NCBI RefSeq assembly: GCF_016907975.1
Contig: NZ_JAFBCY010000003.1
Coordinates: 186,001-250,000, forward strand
Direction: 5' to 3'
DNA: 64,000 nucleotides
Origin: Methylopila capsulata
GTDB taxonomy: Bacteria; Pseudomonadota; Alphaproteobacteria; Rhizobiales; Methylopilaceae
The notes beneath the pieces were generated by a model. That model had not been told where the DNA came from and ran no database searches. It saw only the letters and a list, made by a program, of their open reading frames with translations. Each line of letters begins with the position of its first letter. The stretch's first letter is position 1. Below, piece after piece: positions 27,805-37,260 of this stretch. A program made the translations under genes and the position numbers.

Positions 27805-29151
27805 TTACCGGGAGGCGGTCGCGGCCCCGGCCGTCACGCGCCACACCTTGTCGCCGACGTCGTCGGCCACCAGCAGCGCGCCGGCCTTGTCGAAGGCCAC
27901 GCCGACCGGGCGGCCCCAGGCCGTGCCGTCGGTCATGAACTCGGTCAGCACGTCCTTGGGTTCGCCGGCGGGCTTTCCGCCCGAGAACGGCACGAAGATC
28001 ACCTTGTAGCCCGACGGCGGGTTGCGGTTCCACGACCCGTGCTGCCCGACGAAGGCGCCGTTGCGGAAGGCCTCCGGCAGCGCCGTCCCCTCGACGAAGG
28101 CGAGGCCGAGCGAGGCGGTGTGCGGCCCGAGCGCGTAGTCCGGCTTGATCGCCTTGGCGACCAGCGCCGGCTGCTGCGGCTGCACCCGCTCGTCCACGTG
28201 CTGGCCATACCAGCTGTAGGGCCAGCCGTAGAAGCCGCCGTCCTGCACCGAGGTCATGTAGTCCGGCACGAGGTCGGAGCCGATCTCGTCGCGCTCGTTG
28301 ACGGCGGTCCAGAGACGGCCGTCCTCCGGGTTCCAGGCGAGGCCGTTGGGGTTGCGAAGACCGGAGGCGAACAGACGCGAGGTCTTGGCCGCGGGATCGA
28401 CCTCGAGGATCGCCGCGCGGTTGGTCTCATGCTCCATGCCGTTCTCGGCGACGTTCGAGTTCGAGCCGACCGTCACGTAGAGCTTCGCCCCGTCCTTCGA
28501 GGCGATGACGTTCTTGGTCCAGTGGTGGTTGATCGGGCCGCCCGGCAGGTCCACGACCTTCTCCGGCTTGGCCGTGATCTCGGTCGCGCCTTCCGCGTAC
28601 TGCACCGCCACCAGCGCGTCGGCGTTCGCCACGTAGAGCCGGTCGCCGACCAGCGCCATGCCGAAGGGCGACATCAGGTCCTTCATGAAGACCGTCTTCA
28701 CCTCGGCCTTGCCGTCGCCGTCCGCGTCGCGCAGCAGCATGATCTTGTTGGGGCTCTCGACGCCTGCGCCGGCCTGGCTCTTGACGAGGCCCGCGACCGC
28801 GTCCTTGGCCCGGGCGAACAGGCCCTTCTGCCCGGCGCCCTCGTCCTTCGGCGGCGCGTTCGACTCCGCGACGAGGATGTCGCCGTTCGGCAGCTTGTAG
28901 AGCCAGCGCGGATGGTCGAGCCCTTCGGCGAACGCCGTGACCGTGAAGCCCGGCGCGGCCTTTGGCGTCTTGCCCTCGGGCCAACCCTTGGCGTCGGCGA
29001 CCTTTACGGTCGGGATCCAGCTCTGCTTCGGCTGGGAGAGCACCGGATCGGGCCCGTAGGTCTTCGCCAGGGGGACCGTCGCCTCCTCGCCGCAGGCCGC
29101 GAGCGATAGGCATGCGACGGACAGCAGAAGGGCTTTGGAGTGGGGAAGCAT
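27805..29151 (-). CDS. PQQ-dependent sugar (sorbosone-type) dehydrogenase, lipoprotein
   Basis: 448 residues. A lipoprotein signal ends at LSLAACGEE, so the protein is anchored on the outer face of the inner or outer membrane. The rest is a six-bladed beta-propeller of the soluble aldose/L-sorbosone dehydrogenase family: [72 protein letters not shown] and [19 protein letters not shown]. The His and Arg residues of the PQQ pocket appear kept. The frame continues open to 30393 only because the opposite strand is coding there. It is an orphan gene. Confidence 0.87.
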   Translation of the reverse strand: MLPHSKALLLSVACLSLAACGEEATVPLAKTYGPDPVLSQPKQSWIPTVKVADAKGWPEGKTPKAAPGFTVTAFAEGLDHPRWLYKLPNGDILVAESNAPPKDEGAGQKGLFARAKDAVAGLVKSQAGAGVESPNKIMLLRDADGDGKAEVKTVFMKDLMSPFGMALVGDRLYVANADALVAVQYAEGATEITAKPEKVVDLPGGPINHHWTKNVIASKDGAKLYVTVGSNSNVAENGMEHETNRAAILEVDPAAKTSRLFASGLRNPNGLAWNPEDGRLWTAVNERDEIGSDLVPDYMTSVQDGGFYGWPYSWYGQHVDERVQPQQPALVAKAIKPDYALGPHTASLGLAFVEGTALPEAFRNGAFVGQHGSWNRNPPSGYKVIFVPFSGGKPAGEPKDVLTEFMTDGTAWGRPVGVAFDKAGALLVADDVGDKVWRVTAGAATASR

Positions 29152-29349
29152 GTCAGGGCCTTTCAAGGCGCGCGACGGCGTATCCCCGACGCGACGCAAG
29201 GGGAACTCAAGGCGGAAACGTGGCGGGCCGAAGGAGGTTCCGCACATGCACGACGGCGTGATGACCGCCCGGCATCGCGACACGCGCGCTTCGTTAATGC
29301 GATGTCCTTTACTATGCGCCGATCTAACGCCGGCCCCTATCCCGACCGC

Positions 29350-30480
29350 ATGTTTCCGACGCCCGACTTCAACACGCTCCGCCTTTGCAGTCTGGTCGCG
29401 AGCGTCGCCTACGCCGGGGTGTTTCTTTCGCTCTGGCGCGGCCGCGCCAGCGAAAGCCACCTGCTGTACTGGGCCACGAGTTCCGCGGTCTACGCCGGCG
29501 TCCTGATGACATTTCCGGCAGTGGAGGATCTCGCCTCGCCCCTGCCCGGCGCGGCGTTGTTCGCCATCGTCGCCGTCAGCAACACGCTGCTGCACGCGGG
29601 CGCGCGGCGGTTCGACGAGCGAACGCCCGTCGTGTGGTGGATGGCGCTGCCGCCGCCGCTCGCCGCCATCGGGTACGCGACGCCGGCGTTTCTCGGTCCG
29701 ATCCCGGGCGTGACCGCCAAGGCCGCGATGGAGACCGGCGCCGCGTTGGGACTGACGGTCAGCGTGACGATGACCGGCCTCGCCCTGCTGTTCGAGCGCC
29801 AGGCGACGCCCATGATCGGGCGCCGCATCGCAGGCGTCGCGATCCTCGCTTACCTGCCGAGCTACTTCGTCGGCATGGCGGCCCAGTTCTACGCCGGCTG
29901 GTTCGAGAAGGCCTCCGCGGTGCTGGCGTTGCTGTCGGATCAGGCGCTTCTGGTGGCCATGTACGTCGGCCTGATCGCCATGTCCGGCGAGCGCGCGCAG
30001 CAGGCGCTGCGCGAGGCGGCGCTGCGCGATCCGCTCACCGGCGCCTGGAACCGCGCCGCGCTTGACGCCAGGAGGTCGGAGCTGGCGGCGGCCCAGTCCG
30101 CCGTCATCCTGATCGACGTCGACCAGTTCAAGGCGATCAACGACCAGCACGGCCACGCCGCCGGCGACGCCGTGCTGGCGGCCTTCGCCGCGGCGGTGAT
30201 GGCGCTGAGCGTCGCCGCCCGGGGCGCGACGCTGGTCCGGCTCGGCGGCGACGAGTTCATGGCGGTGCTGCCGCGGGCGACCCCGCTCAGAACGCAGCGG
30301 TTCGCCGAGCAGGTGCTGGCCGCGGCGAGGGCCGGCGCGCCAGGCCTTCCGGCCTGGACGGTGAGCGTCGGCGTCAGCGCGGTCGACATCCACGAAACCG
30401 ACCTCGCGCCGGCGATGGCTCGCGCCGACCTCGCGCTCTACCGGGCGAAAGCCCGCGGCCGCAACTGCGTGGCGGCCTGA
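29350..30480 (+). CDS. Membrane-bound diguanylate cyclase (GGDEF)
   Basis: About 376 residues. Six or seven hydrophobic helices (residues 10-200) of no named sensor family precede a GGDEF domain starting [20 protein letters not shown]. The signature [13 protein letters not shown] is intact. No I-site is seen: the residues before it read RGAT, not RxxD. The domain is short, with compact insertions. ATG 29302 and 29314 are alternative starts; none has a clear ribosome site. It converges on ureG with only 10 nt between stops. Confidence 0.85.
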   Translation: MFPTPDFNTLRLCSLVASVAYAGVFLSLWRGRASESHLLYWATSSAVYAGVLMTFPAVEDLASPLPGAALFAIVAVSNTLLHAGARRFDERTPVVWWMALPPPLAAIGYATPAFLGPIPGVTAKAAMETGAALGLTVSVTMTGLALLFERQATPMIGRRIAGVAILAYLPSYFVGMAAQFYAGWFEKASAVLALLSDQALLVAMYVGLIAMSGERAQQALREAALRDPLTGAWNRAALDARRSELAAAQSAVILIDVDQFKAINDQHGHAAGDAVLAAFAAAVMALSVAARGATLVRLGGDEFMAVLPRATPLRTQRFAEQVLAAARAGAPGLPAWTVSVGVSAVDIHETDLAPAMARADLALYRAKARGRNCVAA

Positions 30481-30490
30481 CGTCCGCCCC

Positions 30491-31116
<626 letters not shown>

Positions 31117-31120
<4 letters not shown>

Positions 31121-31812
31121 GTGCGGAACAGCCTCGTGCGTTGGGTTTCGTGACGCATGGACGCGATGTCGGAACGGAACGCCGCGCCGGACACGTCGTC
31201 GAGCGGCGTTCGCGCCGCGCGGGCGGCCGCCGCGAGCACCGCCGGCTCCAAAGCCGCGAGCGCCTTGAGCCCGTCGGTCTGGCCCAGCGGCACCAGCCGC
31301 ACCGCCGCCGAGATCAGATTCGCGACGCCCGCGTGCAGGAAAGCGGCGAGCGCGGGATCGCGCGGCAGGCCGTGACCGGCGCTCGCGAGCGCCACCGCGA
31401 CGGGATAGGCGACCGGACCGTCCCAGCCCCGGGCCAAGTCGAGCGCTGAGGTCGGCGCCGAGGCGCGGATCGCGGTGAGGAACGCGGTCCCTTGCGCGAA
31501 GCTCTCGAGCCGCCGTTCGCGCGACGGCTGGAACGCCGCCGCAAGCTCGGCCACGGCGACGAGCCCCGCGGCGTCGCCCTCGGAGACCGCGTCGTGGGCG
31601 CGGGCGAAGAACACCGCGTCAGACCCGAGCCCGCCGTGCTCGAGCAGCGCGTCGAGCCAGTCGACGAGCGCCGGGCGGGTCGTGACATCGCCGGTCTCGA
31701 CCGCCCACTCCAGCCCGTGGCTGTAGGAGAAGGCGCCGATCGGGAAGGCCGGCGACAGCCAGGTGAGCAGCTTCAGGAGGCCGGCGTCGGCCGCGTCGAT
31801 CCGCGCCAGCAT
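31117..31812 (-). CDS. ureF: Urease accessory protein UreF
   Basis: 231 residues with the UreF hallmarks [28 protein letters not shown], and C-terminal [20 protein letters not shown]. UreF bridges UreG and the urease-UreD complex and gates GTP hydrolysis. The C-terminal tail conserved for UreG binding ([18 protein letters not shown]) is complete. It starts directly after the ureE stop. UreD, its normal partner, is not encoded in the window. Confidence 0.96.
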
Positions 31813-32259
31813 CTAACCGTGGCCGTGGGCGTGGTAGGCGCCGCGTTCCGGGGTGAAGGGACGCGTCACCTCCGTCACCGTCGCGCCGAGCCCGCGCGCC
31901 ATGTCGGCGAGCACGTGGTCCGGCTCGATGTAGATCGCATCCTCGCGGATCTCCGCCGGCGTGTGGCGGTTGCCGACGTGCCAGGCGAGCCGCGCAAGGC
32001 GGAGCGGCGACGCGGCGGTGATCGCGAGCAGCGGCTGGGCCGCGGCCCTCACCAGCACGAGCCGTCCGTCCTCCAGCGTGAGCGCGTCGCCGTCTTCGAG
32101 GGCCATCGGCTTCTCGAGGTCGAGCAGCACGTCGAGCCCGCCCTCGCAGGCGAGCGCGATGCGGCGGCGCTGGCGGCCTTCGTGATCGAGCGTCACGACG
32201 TCCACGGTCCGCTCGGGGCGCACGGCGGCGCGGCGGAGAACGGAGACGGCGCGGATCAT
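31813..32259 (-). CDS. ureE: Urease accessory nickel chaperone UreE
   Basis: 148 residues. The C-terminal domain has the metal-binding WHVGNRHTPAEI with the conserved His, and a short tail ending YHAHGHG. That tail is much poorer in His than the poly-His tail of Klebsiella UreE. The N-terminal peptide-binding domain carries DVLLDLEKPMALEDGD. It is the first gene of ureEFG, divergent from the guanidine-type transporter genes with a 505-nt gap. Confidence 0.95.
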   Translation of the reverse strand: MIRAVSVLRRAAVRPERTVDVVTLDHEGRQRRRIALACEGGLDVLLDLEKPMALEDGDALTLEDGRLVLVRAAAQPLLAITAASPLRLARLAWHVGNRHTPAEIREDAIYIEPDHVLADMARGLGATVTEVTRPFTPERGAYHAHGHG

Positions 32260-32415
32260 GGGGCTTCTCGACCAGGGAACGGGATGCGGGAGGGCGCGAC
32301 TATGGCGGAGCGGCGGCCGGCCTGTCCACGGCGCCGAGGGCGCGGATCACAGGCGAGCGCCGCCTACAATTTAGGCGTCTGCCGCAAGTTGGGCCGTCCG
32401 TCCGCGTGCCGCCCC

Positions 32416-32442
32416 CCGGCCGGGACCTGTAGCCCCGGCCGG
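32416..32442. repeat. 9-bp inverted repeat in the ureE/transporter intergenic gap
   Basis: CCGGCCGGG at 32416-32424 pairs with CCCGGCCGG at 32434-32442. It lies about 90 nt upstream of the sigma-54 motif, within the range where activators bind, but it does not match the NtrC site consensus. Apart from this and the two regulatory elements that follow, 32260-32530 shows no gene. Confidence 0.35.
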
Positions 32443-32530
32443 TCCGGATCGACGCTCGAACATCTTCCCCCGCGGGGCCGTTGCGTTTGCGGGTCCCGAC
32501 CGACGGCGCGGACGCCTTTGGGCTTGCCCA

Positions 32531-32546
32531 TGGCACGCGCCTTGCT
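32531..32546 (+). promoter_or_regulatory. Sigma-54 (RpoN) promoter, -24/-12 elements
   Basis: TGGCACGCGCCTTGCT matches the TGGCACG-N4-TTGCW consensus at every defined base, with GG and GC separated by 10 nt. A start 11-12 nt after the GC would fall at about 32556, at the front of the guanidine-I aptamer. RpoN control, usually through NtrC in nitrogen-starved alphaproteobacteria, fits a nitrogen-scavenging operon. No clean NtrC site is visible upstream. Confidence 0.8.
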
Positions 32547-32550
32547 GCAA

Positions 32551-32670
32551 GCTCGGGGTGCAGTGCGTCTAGGGTTCCGGCCGTCCGATCAGGGCGGCGC
32601 TGGTCCGAGAGACGCACTCTCCGCCAGCATGCGGGGAGACACGGCGGGGCAAAATCCCGGGAGGTCACTG
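32551..32670 (+). promoter_or_regulatory. Guanidine-I (ykkC subtype 1) riboswitch
   Basis: The conserved blocks appear in order: TCTAGGGTTCCG at the 5' side, CTGGTCCGAGAG in the middle, and ACACGGCGGGGCAAAA followed by TCCCGGGAG at the 3' side. This is the guanidine-I aptamer consensus. CAGTG (32551-32555) can pair with CACTG (32666-32670) to extend P1. Guanidine binding stabilises this fold and turns on downstream genes in known cases. It precedes the ABC transporter and GdmH genes. Confidence 0.93.
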
Positions 32671-32698
32671 CACGGGTTCGTCGCCGCGAACCGACCTC
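32661..32698 (+). promoter_or_regulatory. Candidate expression-platform hairpin of the riboswitch
   Basis: GAGGTC (32661-32666) pairs with GACCTC (32693-32698), and GGTTCG pairs with CGAACC inside it. The 5' arm overlaps the 3' strand of aptamer P1, so hairpin and aptamer cannot coexist. No T-run follows, so the switch may act through Rho, a pause or RNA structure more than a classic terminator. Confidence 0.55.
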
Positions 32699-32764
32699 CA
32701 TGATTCGTGCGCGGCGGACTCCGAGGACACCACGGCCCACATGGCCGACCGAGGAGCGTTCCGC

Positions 32765-33823
32765 ATGCTACGCAGGCTCATCGCCGCTCTCGCCCTCTCC
32801 GCGACCATCTTCGCGCCCGCCGCCGAAGCCGCGCCGAAAAAATCCTTCGAGGTCGCCTGGACGATCTACGTCGGCTGGATGCCGTGGCCCTACGCGGCCG
32901 ACAGCGGCATCGTGAAGAAGTGGGCCGACAAGTACGGCCTCGACATCAAGGTCACGCAGATCAACGACTACGTGGAGTCGATCAACCAGTTCACCGCCGG
33001 CAAGTTCGACGGCGTGACGCTGACCAACATGGACGCGCTGACGATCCCCGCCGCCGGCGGCGTCGACACCACAGCCCTCATCGTCGGCGACTTCTCCAAC
33101 GGCAACGACGGCGTCGTCTCGAAGACGGCGAAGTTGGTCGCCGAACTCAAGGGCAAGAGCGTCAACCTCGTCGAGCTCTCGGTCTCCCATTACCTGCTGG
33201 CCCGCGCGCTGGACGGGGCGGGTCTGGCCGAAAAGGACGTCAAGGTCGTCAACACCTCCGACGCCGACATGGTCGCCGCGTTCAAGGCGCCGGACGTCGA
33301 GACCGTCACCACCTGGAACCCGCTGCTCGCCGAAGTGAAGGCCGAGCCCGGCGCGACCGCGATCTTCGACTCCTCCAAGATCCCCGGAGAGATCATCGAC
33401 CTTCTGAGCGTCAACACCGAGACGCTCAAGGACAACCCGGACTTCGGCAAGGCGCTGGTCGGCATCTGGTACGAGACGCTCGCCCTGGTCGTCGACCCCG
33501 GCGAGAAGGGCAAGGCCGCGCGCGAGGCCATGGGGAAGCAGTCCGGCACCGACCTCGCCGGCTTCGAGGCCCAGCTCGCCGCGACAAAGCTGTTCGCGAC
33601 GCCGGCCGAAGCGGTGGCCTTCGCCGAGAGCCCGGAGATCGTGAAGACGATGGATCTGGTGCGCACCTTCTCCTTCGACCACGGCCTCCTCGGCGAGGGC
33701 GCGAAGTCGAAGGACGCGGTCGGCATCGGCTTCGCCGGCGGCAAGACGCTCGGCGACGCGGGCAACGTGAAGCTGCGGTTCGACCCGAGCTTCATGAAGA
33801 TGGCCGCCGACGGGAAGCTGTGA
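32765..33823 (+). CDS. Guanidine-type ABC transporter substrate-binding protein
   Basis: 352 residues with a Sec signal (MLRRLIAALALSATIFAPAA, cleavage at AEA-APKK). It belongs to the periplasmic proteins long annotated with urea carboxylase genes (YVGWMPWPYAADSGIVKKWA; VESINQFTAGKFDGVTLTNM; LVELSVSHYLLARAL). Those transporters often sit behind guanidine-I riboswitches, so guanidinium is the likely ligand. ATG 32765 is chosen because GAGGAG is 8-9 nt upstream and the signal peptide starts there; ATG 32741 has no such site. It heads the operon. Confidence 0.88.
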   Translation: MLRRLIAALALSATIFAPAAEAAPKKSFEVAWTIYVGWMPWPYAADSGIVKKWADKYGLDIKVTQINDYVESINQFTAGKFDGVTLTNMDALTIPAAGGVDTTALIVGDFSNGNDGVVSKTAKLVAELKGKSVNLVELSVSHYLLARALDGAGLAEKDVKVVNTSDADMVAAFKAPDVETVTTWNPLLAEVKAEPGATAIFDSSKIPGEIIDLLSVNTETLKDNPDFGKALVGIWYETLALVVDPGEKGKAAREAMGKQSGTDLAGFEAQLAATKLFATPAEAVAFAESPEIVKTMDLVRTFSFDHGLLGEGAKSKDAVGIGFAGGKTLGDAGNVKLRFDPSFMKMAADGKL

Positions 33824-33914
33824 CGGCGCAGCGTCTTCGCGCCGTCTCCGTCGAACGATCCCGGATCGGCCGTCGGCCGTCCGGGATGACGGCCTGATCC
33901 CAAGGGGAGCCCCC

Positions 33915-34736
33915 ATGCGTCGCGCCATGAACATCCGTCCGAGCCCGGGCGGCCGCCTGCTGCTCGCGATCATCCCCTTCGTGCTGCTGGCGCTCGTCTA
34001 CGTGCTGGGCTCGGCGGAGCGTCGGGCGGTCAACCCCAACGACAAGCTGCTGCCGCCCTTCTCCGAGATGGCGACCACCGCGACGCGCATGGCGACCGAG
34101 CCGGACAAGCGCACCGGCGAGATCACACTGGTCGCCGACACCGCCGCCAGCCTGCAGCGGCTCGCGCTGGGGCTCGGCCTCGCCACGCTGATCGGCCTCT
34201 CGCTCGGCGTCGCGATCGGGATCCTGCCGGTCGCCAACGCCGGCGGCGGCCCGCTGGTCGGCGTGCTGTCGATGATCCCGCCGATGGCGATCCTGCCGAT
34301 CCTGTTCATCGTGTTCGGGCTGGGCGAGGTGTCGAAGGTGGTGCTGATCGTGATCGGCATCACGCCCCAGATCGTGCGCGACATCGCGATGACCGTGCAG
34401 GCGATCCCGGTCGAGCAGCTTGTGAAAGCGCAGACGCTGGGCGCCTCCACCTGGCAGACCGTGGTGCGGGTCGTCCTGCCGCAGGCGCTGCCGCGGCTGA
34501 TCGAGGTGGTGCGGCTGCAGATCGGGCCGGCGTTCCTGTTCCTGATCGCGGCCGAGGCGATCGCGGCCGACAGCGGGCTCGGTTACCGCATCTTCCTCGT
34601 CCGCCGCTATCTCGCGATGGACGTGATCCTGCCCTACGTCGCCTGGATCACGCTGCTCGCTTTCATCATGGACTGGGCGCTCGCCAAGCTGTCGCGCTCG
34701 GCCTTCCCCTGGGCCTACGCGGGAGAACGCCGATGA
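33915..34736 (+). CDS. Guanidine-type ABC transporter permease
   Basis: 273 residues with about six membrane helices of the nitrate/taurine-type permease fold. The EAA loop is visible as LVKAQTLGASTWQTVVRVVL with P following. Conserved GVLSMIPPMAILPILFIVFG and ADSGLGYRIFLVRRY are present. The protein would form a homodimeric channel. An AAGGGGAGC site precedes ATG 33915. The 91-nt gap from the binding protein gene holds a small inverted repeat (CCCGGATCGGCC...). The stop overlaps the ATPase start (ATGA). Confidence 0.9.
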   Translation: MRRAMNIRPSPGGRLLLAIIPFVLLALVYVLGSAERRAVNPNDKLLPPFSEMATTATRMATEPDKRTGEITLVADTAASLQRLALGLGLATLIGLSLGVAIGILPVANAGGGPLVGVLSMIPPMAILPILFIVFGLGEVSKVVLIVIGITPQIVRDIAMTVQAIPVEQLVKAQTLGASTWQTVVRVVLPQALPRLIEVVRLQIGPAFLFLIAAEAIAADSGLGYRIFLVRRYLAMDVILPYVAWITLLAFIMDWALAKLSRSAFPWAYAGERR

Positions 34737-35497
34737 GCGCGATCTCCGTCCGCGACGTCTGGGTCGAGTTCGGCGACCAGATCGTCATCGAGAACCTCAA
34801 CCTCGACATCGCCTCGGGCTCCTTCGTCTCCGTGGTCGGCCCCTCCGGCTGCGGCAAGAGCACCTTCCTGCGCATGGTGCTGGGCCAGGACCGTCCGACG
34901 CGCGGGAGCATGACGCTCGATGGCAAGCCGCTGCCGGACGAGCCGGGCGCCGACCGCGGCGTGGTGTTCCAGCGCTACTCGGTGTTCCCGCACCTCACCG
35001 TGCTCGGCAACGTGCTGTCGGGCTACGAGTTCGCGCAGTCCCCGCTGCTCGGGAAGCTGTTCGGCGCCAAGCGCCGGGCCGCGATCGAAAAGGCCGAGGA
35101 GCTGATCGTCGCCGTCGGCCTCGGGGCCCATCGCGACAAATATCCGAGCGCCCTGTCCGGCGGCATGCAGCAGCGCCTCGCCATCGCCCAGGCGCTCGCG
35201 AAGGACCCGAAGGTGCTGCTGCTCGACGAGCCCTTCGGCGCGCTCGACCCAGGCACCCGCGCCCAGATGCACGCGCTGCTGAAGCCGCTGTGGGCGCGGC
35301 TCGGCATGACCGTGATCATGGTCACCCACGACCTGAAGGAGGCGTTCACCCTCGGCACGCGGGTGATCGCCTTCGACAAGACCCGCCATGATCCGCAGGC
35401 CCCCGGCCGCTTCGGCGCCCGGATCACCTACGACCTCGACCTCACCCGCGACGTCGCGGTGCCGGTGCTGGGGTTCGAGAAGAGGGCTGCGGAGTGA
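34733..35497 (+). CDS. Guanidine-type ABC transporter ATP-binding protein
   Basis: 254 residues with Walker A GPSGCGKST, Q-loop VVFQRYSVFPHL, signature LSGGMQQR, Walker B VLLLDEPFGALD and switch MVTHDLKEA. The sequence fits the urea-carboxylase-associated ABC ATPases. Its C-terminus ends with an aspartate-rich strand before VPVLGFEKRAAE. With the two genes before it, it completes an importer under riboswitch control. Confidence 0.92.
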   Translation: MSAISVRDVWVEFGDQIVIENLNLDIASGSFVSVVGPSGCGKSTFLRMVLGQDRPTRGSMTLDGKPLPDEPGADRGVVFQRYSVFPHLTVLGNVLSGYEFAQSPLLGKLFGAKRRAAIEKAEELIVAVGLGAHRDKYPSALSGGMQQRLAIAQALAKDPKVLLLDEPFGALDPGTRAQMHALLKPLWARLGMTVIMVTHDLKEAFTLGTRVIAFDKTRHDPQAPGRFGARITYDLDLTRDVAVPVLGFEKRAAE

Positions 35498-35540
35498 TGC
35501 GGGGCGACAGGTCGCTCTCCGATGACTTCGCCGCAGCGGG

Positions 35541-35700
35541 CGCGGGGATCCCTCCTCACGCGAAGCGTGGGGAGGGTGGCCCTTGGCGAAGCCAAGGGTC
35601 GGGTGGGGCCTTCGGCGTCGAGCGCAACGCCGCGCCCACCCCACCCGACCCCGCTGTCGCGGGGCCACCCTCCCCTGTCCCAGGGGAGGGATTCCCGCGC
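35541..35700. repeat. Large imperfect palindrome with nested hairpins
   Basis: The left arm begins GCGGGGATCCCTCC and the right arm ends GGAGGGATTCCCGCG. Inside are smaller hairpins (ACGCGAAGCGT; CCCTTGGCGAAGCCAAGGG; CCCCGCTGTCGCGGGG; TCCCCTGTCCCAGGGGA) and GGGTGGGG against CCCCACCC. It occupies most of the gap between the ABC genes and gdmH. It looks like a dispersed alphaproteobacterial intergenic element and could attenuate or process the mRNA. No ORF is credible here. Confidence 0.7.
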
Positions 35701-35837
35701 TTCATCCTGAACACGCTCCCGGCCCACCGCTCCGCGGCGGCCGGGATGACGCCGACTGTCGCGTTTTACCCGCTGATGACGTTCCCGCGCGCTCAGGCGC
35801 CCGGGAAGACGGCCAGCCTTACCCAAGGAGAAGCCGA

Positions 35838-37043
35838 ATGACCTCGACGCCAATGCGCCGCCGCCGCCTCGCAGGGCTGAGCGCCTCGCGCGAACGCCTG
35901 CGCCGCCACCATCCCGACTTCACCAAGATGGACACGCAGGGCTGGAAGGCGCTCGACGCCGAAAGCCGCCTGCCGGAGACCATGTGGCGCAAGGAGCAGC
36001 AGTGGGCGCTCGACATGGGCCTGCCCGGCGCGGACAGCATCACCGACAAGTCGATCCCGACCTTCGCCCGCGGCGAGCTTCCGCACTTCGCCGGCATCAA
36101 CACCTTCATGAAGGCGCCCTACGTCGAGAACGTCCGCGACGTCGGCAACTACGACGCCGCGGTGATCGGCATCCCGTTCGACAGCGGCACCACCTACCGC
36201 CCGGGCACCCGCTTCGGGCCGCAGGGCGTGCGCCGCATCTCGGCGCTCTACACGCCCTACAACTACGAGATGGGCATCGACCTGCGCGAGCAGATGACGC
36301 TGTGCGACGCCGGCGACGTGTTCACGATTCCCGCGAACCTCGAGAAGAGCTTCGACCAGATCACCCGGGGCGTCAGCCACATCGCCTCGTCCGGCGCGCT
36401 GCCCATCATGATCGGCGGGGACCACTCGATCGGCTTCCCCTGCGTGCGCGGGATCGCGGACGTCACCTCCAAGCGCATCGGCATCATCCACTTCGACCGG
36501 CACATCGACTGCCAGGAGAAGGACCTCGACGAGCGCATGCACACCACGCCCTGGTTCTGGGCGACCAACCTGCCGAACGTGAAGCCCACCAACCTGGTGC
36601 AGCTCGGCATCGGCGGCTGGCAGGTGCCGCGCTACGGCGTCAGCGAGGCGCGCAAGCGCGACACCAACGTGCTGACCATCGACGACATCGAGAAGTTCGG
36701 CCTCGAGAAGACCGCGGAGATCGCGCTTGAGCTCGCCTGGAAGGACGCCGACGCGGTCTACATCTCCTTCGACGTGGACTGCATCGACTGCGGCTTCGTG
36801 CCGGGCACCGGCTGGCCGGAGCCGGGCGGCTTCCTGCCGCGCGAGGCGCTCAAGATCCTCGGCCTCGTCTGCGCGCCGGGCATCTGCGGGCTGGAGGTCG
36901 TCGAGGTCTCCCCGCCCTACGACACCTCCGACATCACGGCGCTGTTCGGCACCCGCGTGATCGTGGAGGCGCTCGGCTCGATGGTGGCCCACGGCACGCT
37001 CGGCAAGCACAAATCGATCATCGACAAGCCGGTGAGCTTCTGA
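35838..37043 (+). CDS. gdmH: Ni-dependent guanidine hydrolase-like ureohydrolase (GdmH)
   Basis: 401 residues of the arginase/agmatinase fold, about 80-90 longer than agmatinases because of an N-terminal extension (residues 1-100). Metal-ligand candidates are His196 (GGDHS), Asp220, His222 and Asp224 (FDRHIDCQ), and Asp312 and Asp314 (FDVDCID). DERMHTTPWFWATN and CGFVPGTGWPEPGG resemble the guanidine hydrolase group represented by cyanobacterial Sll1077; ordinary agmatinases have DAHTD-like and DPxxAPGTG motifs instead. The reaction would be guanidine plus water to urea and ammonia. AAGGAG precedes ATG 35838. A guanidine-I riboswitch, transporter and nickel permease in the same run support the call. 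Confidence 0.88.
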   Translation: MTSTPMRRRRLAGLSASRERLRRHHPDFTKMDTQGWKALDAESRLPETMWRKEQQWALDMGLPGADSITDKSIPTFARGELPHFAGINTFMKAPYVENVRDVGNYDAAVIGIPFDSGTTYRPGTRFGPQGVRRISALYTPYNYEMGIDLREQMTLCDAGDVFTIPANLEKSFDQITRGVSHIASSGALPIMIGGDHSIGFPCVRGIADVTSKRIGIIHFDRHIDCQEKDLDERMHTTPWFWATNLPNVKPTNLVQLGIGGWQVPRYGVSEARKRDTNVLTIDDIEKFGLEKTAEIALELAWKDADAVYISFDVDCIDCGFVPGTGWPEPGGFLPREALKILGLVCAPGICGLEVVEVSPPYDTSDITALFGTRVIVEALGSMVAHGTLGKHKSIIDKPVSF

Positions 37044-37091
37044 TGGGCGCGCACCGGACATCGCCGGCGGGCTTCGGGACGCGCGCGCGTC

Positions 37092-37221
37092 TCACCTCTC
37101 CCCTGTGGGGAGAGGTCGGCCCGCAGGGCCGGGTGAGGGGGCGCGCGTCATCCGGACAGCCTGCAAGCCCCCTCACCCGCTCGGCTTCGCCTTGCGACCG
37201 CTCCCCGCTGGGGAGAGGTGA
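37092..37221. repeat. Palindromic intergenic element between gdmH and the His-rich gene
   Basis: TCACCTCTCCCC at the left mirrors GGGGAGAGGTGA at the right. Internally CCGGGTGAGGGG faces CCCCCTCACCCG. Smaller hairpins (CTCCCCTGTGGGGAG; GGCCCGCAGGGCC; CTCCCCGCTGGGGAG) are nested. It is similar in design, not identical, to the element at 35541. The remainder of the 217-nt gap has no gene. Confidence 0.7.
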
Positions 37222-37260
37222 AGGCGGCAGCCTGATCGAGAGCTGCTGAAGGAGATCGCC

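Noticed and set aside
27805-30393. 862-residue minus-strand fusion of the sorbosone-type dehydrogenase with an upstream part
   Set aside because: The upstream part is antisense to the GGDEF gene and has no domain; the lipoprotein signal at 29151 is the real start.
32330-32530. A second riboswitch facing ureE on the minus strand
   Set aside because: No guanidine-I, -II or -III consensus blocks are found on that strand; only a simple hairpin is seen.
35838-37043. Ordinary agmatinase (SpeB) reading of the ureohydrolase
   Set aside because: N-terminal extension, DRHID and DCGFVPGTG motifs, and the guanidine-I riboswitch context fit GdmH better; no polyamine genes are near.
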